Shown here: in pieces, positions 63,051 to 64,000 of the stretch
Numbering within the stretch: the stretch's first letter is position 1
Layout of the letters: every line of letters begins with the position of its first letter
The notes under the pieces: model-generated
Told to the model about the DNA's origin: nothing
The model's input: only the letters and a program-made list of their open reading frames with translations
Database searches by the model: none
From: Prosthecobacter fusiformis
Lineage (GTDB): Bacteria; Verrucomicrobiota; Verrucomicrobiia; Verrucomicrobiales; Verrucomicrobiaceae
NCBI RefSeq assembly: GCF_004364345.1
Contig: NZ_SOCA01000003.1
Coordinates: 186,001 to 250,000, forward strand
Length of the DNA: 64,000 nucleotides
Reading direction: 5' to 3'
Made by a program: the position numbers and the translations under genes

Positions 63051-63719
63051 ATGCGAAGCGTGATGACATCGCAGCCGAAAGGTTGCAGCAATTGTGAAAG
63101 CCCAGGAGGGTCCGCGAATCGTCGATTCATCCCAGGATTCGCGATGGCAGTTGTCCTCACGCTTCTCGTTTCATGTGGTCAAAAAAAGACGGTCCAGGTC
63201 CCTACACCGCCACCTTCTCCAAAACCTGTGGTCGTTTCCGAAGCTCAGATTGAGGCCGAGCTAAACAAGGCTTTGGCTGAAGATCCCAGGGATACACAGG
63301 CAATAAGAAATGATGAACTGGCCGATGAGGCCGATGACATCATCGCCCAATACCCTGACAAAAACGCTGCTGACTTGCTGAATACACCCGAAGTTAAACC
63401 GAGCCTGATGAAGGCGCTGGAAAAGCTAGGACAGGACAAGGCCCTGCAAGGCAAGATCAACTCCACCGTGGAGTTGGCGGCCCAGATGCAAGGTCTATCC
63501 GGTGAGCCCGGCTCTGTGCGTCTGGACATGGACATTTCGAAATACGATGACCAGCGCAAGTCCCACTTGTTGCAGGCTGTCCTTTCGGAAGACCCCAAAC
63601 GCATCGTCGGCTTCCTCGTCGAGGAGATCGGTGAAGCTACGCCAGAGCTGAGCTATGGCGGTGTCGAGCGCGCCAGTAATGGTGTCGCCATCAAAGAAAA
63701 TCAGCCTCCGGCGAAATAA
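63051..63719 (+). CDS. Putative lipoprotein, unknown
   Basis: 222 residues from ATG 63051, though ATG 63063 or 63144 are alternatives. A hydrophobic stretch with lipobox-like LLVSCG (Cys at ~43) follows RRFIPGFAMAVV, so the mature protein is probably lipid-anchored; starting at 63144 would leave almost no basic n-region. The rest is helical with charged heptads (QIEAELNKALAED, LADEADDIIAQYPDK) and no recognised domain. It follows dnaK by 17 bases on the same strand; a perfect inverted repeat lies right before ATG 63144. Confidence 0.6.
   Translation: MRSVMTSQPKGCSNCESPGGSANRRFIPGFAMAVVLTLLVSCGQKKTVQVPTPPPSPKPVVVSEAQIEAELNKALAEDPRDTQAIRNDELADEADDIIAQYPDKNAADLLNTPEVKPSLMKALEKLGQDKALQGKINSTVELAAQMQGLSGEPGSVRLDMDISKYDDQRKSHLLQAVLSEDPKRIVGFLVEEIGEATPELSYGGVERASNGVAIKENQPPAK
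63113..63143 (+). repeat. Inverted repeat inside or before the lipoprotein start
   Basis: CGCGAATC (63113-63120) is the exact reverse complement of GATTCGCG (63136-63143), which abuts ATG 63144. GAATC (63116-63120) can alternatively pair with GATTC (63124-63128), giving two mutually exclusive hairpins. Confidence 0.35.
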
Positions 63720-63775
63720 TTTCCGCCCGTCTTCGACTTCTCCTCTCCCGCAATTTTCCCCTCAAAAAAATTTCC

Positions 63776-63820
63776 GCCCGGCTGGCCGCCACACATGTCA
63801 TGCGTGACTGCGAGCCGGGC
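63776..63820. repeat. Inverted repeat upstream of groS
   Basis: GCCCGGCT (63776-63783) pairs with AGCCGGGC (63813-63820) around a loop that itself holds GTCA-TGCG-TGAC (63797-63808). No T-run follows, so it is not a clear terminator; a role in groS control is possible but unproven. Confidence 0.4.
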
Positions 63821-63874
63821 AGATGAACCAAACCAAACAGAACAACTAAACCGCTAGCAGAAAATAGACCAACT

Positions 63875-64000
63875 ATGGCTACCGCAATCACCCCGCTTGG
63901 ACGCCGCGTCCTCCTCAAGCGCTCCATCAGCGAAGAAAAAACCGCCGGTGGGATCTTCCTCCCCGACACCGCCAAAGAAAAGCCACAGGAAGCTGAAGTG
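63875..64000 (+). CDS. groS: Co-chaperonin GroES, 5' part
   Basis: 42 codons before the window ends, [20 protein letters not shown] and then [18 protein letters not shown], the classic GroES N-terminus with the flexible mobile loop (residues ~17-33) that contacts GroEL. The ATG at 63875 is preceded by ACCAACT without Shine-Dalgarno. groL is expected directly downstream, outside the window. Its location about 0.8 kb after dnaK forms a chaperone cluster. Confidence 0.95.
   Translation, partial: MATAITPLGRRVLLKRSISEEKTAGGIFLPDTAKEKPQEAEV

Noticed and set aside
63761-63797. Sigma-32-like heat-shock promoter before groS
   Set aside because: CTCAAA and CACATGT are only partial matches and the spacer of about 24 bases is too long.

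Overview
The window looks like chromosomal DNA of a Gram-negative bacterium of the phylum Verrucomicrobiota, most likely order Verrucomicrobiales near Prosthecobacter/Verrucomicrobium. This is inferred from gene content and protein style: many secreted SGNH esterases, sialidase-like propellers and a pectate-lyase-like enzyme, a twin-arginine TIM-barrel protein, an SHD1-domain protein, an octaheme cytochrome with TPRs, and an outer-membrane toolkit (heptosyltransferase, LptF/G permease, MCE transporter, OmpA-like protein). No rRNA, tRNA, CRISPR array, insertion sequence or prophage was seen. Genes are dense on both strands. Shine-Dalgarno sequences are present at some genes but missing at several highly expressed ones.

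Layout. 0-8 kb: end of a polysaccharide pyruvyl transferase, tspO, yaeQ, a DUF3298-type secreted protein, an octaheme cytochrome and a TPR-like secreted protein. 8-13.5 kb (minus strand): an envelope block with a predicted TIM-barrel isomerase, a lipid A acyltransferase-heptosyltransferase fusion, an LptF/G permease with extra membrane segments, and a small unknown protein. 13.5-18.5 kb: FHA-adenylate cyclase, potassium transporter kup with a probable leader ORF, and a ROK regulator. 18.5-23.7 kb: AsmA-like protein, ABCG-type exporter, methyltransferase, and an unknown membrane-anchored protein with a hairpin/leader ORF abutting its start. 23.7-25.6 kb: esterase-sialidase-like fusion. 25.8-28.4 kb: the mlaE-mlaF-mlaD lipid-transport operon, followed by convergent zinc-ribbon and OmpA-like genes. 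30-33.7 kb: three secreted carbohydrate-active proteins. 33.8-35.4 kb: an AT-richer gene of unknown function. 35.9-51.4 kb: mixed housekeeping (hflX, coaX, ROK kinase, rplS, folA, a NusG paralogue, MidA-type methyltransferase) and scavenging enzymes (alpha/beta hydrolase, sialidase-like, sialate O-acetylesterase, amidohydrolase, SMP-30). 51.5-64 kb: class A PBP with an altered transpeptidase site, dnaE, two envelope unknowns, dnaK, a putative lipoprotein and the start of groS.

How the genes fit together. Two themes recur. One is outer-membrane construction and lipid traffic (acyltransferase-heptosyltransferase, LptF/G, MlaEFD, AsmA-like, OmpA-like, PBP). The other is extracellular polysaccharide and sialic/pectic-type sugar use (SGNH esterases, pectate-lyase-like, sialidase-like, sialate esterase, SMP-30, ROK kinase).

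The most unusual signals are: the LpxL-WaaF-type fusion; a class A PBP whose SxxK motif reads TAFT; a proline-rich mini-ORF with a near-perfect Shine-Dalgarno ahead of kup plus a hairpin covering the kup ribosome site; an eight-codon leader ORF inside a long hairpin whose stop overlaps the next start; and a TGGCAC-N5-GTGCCA dyad upstream of dnaK that also matches a sigma-54 promoter. All functional statements are from reading the sequence; no database search was run.
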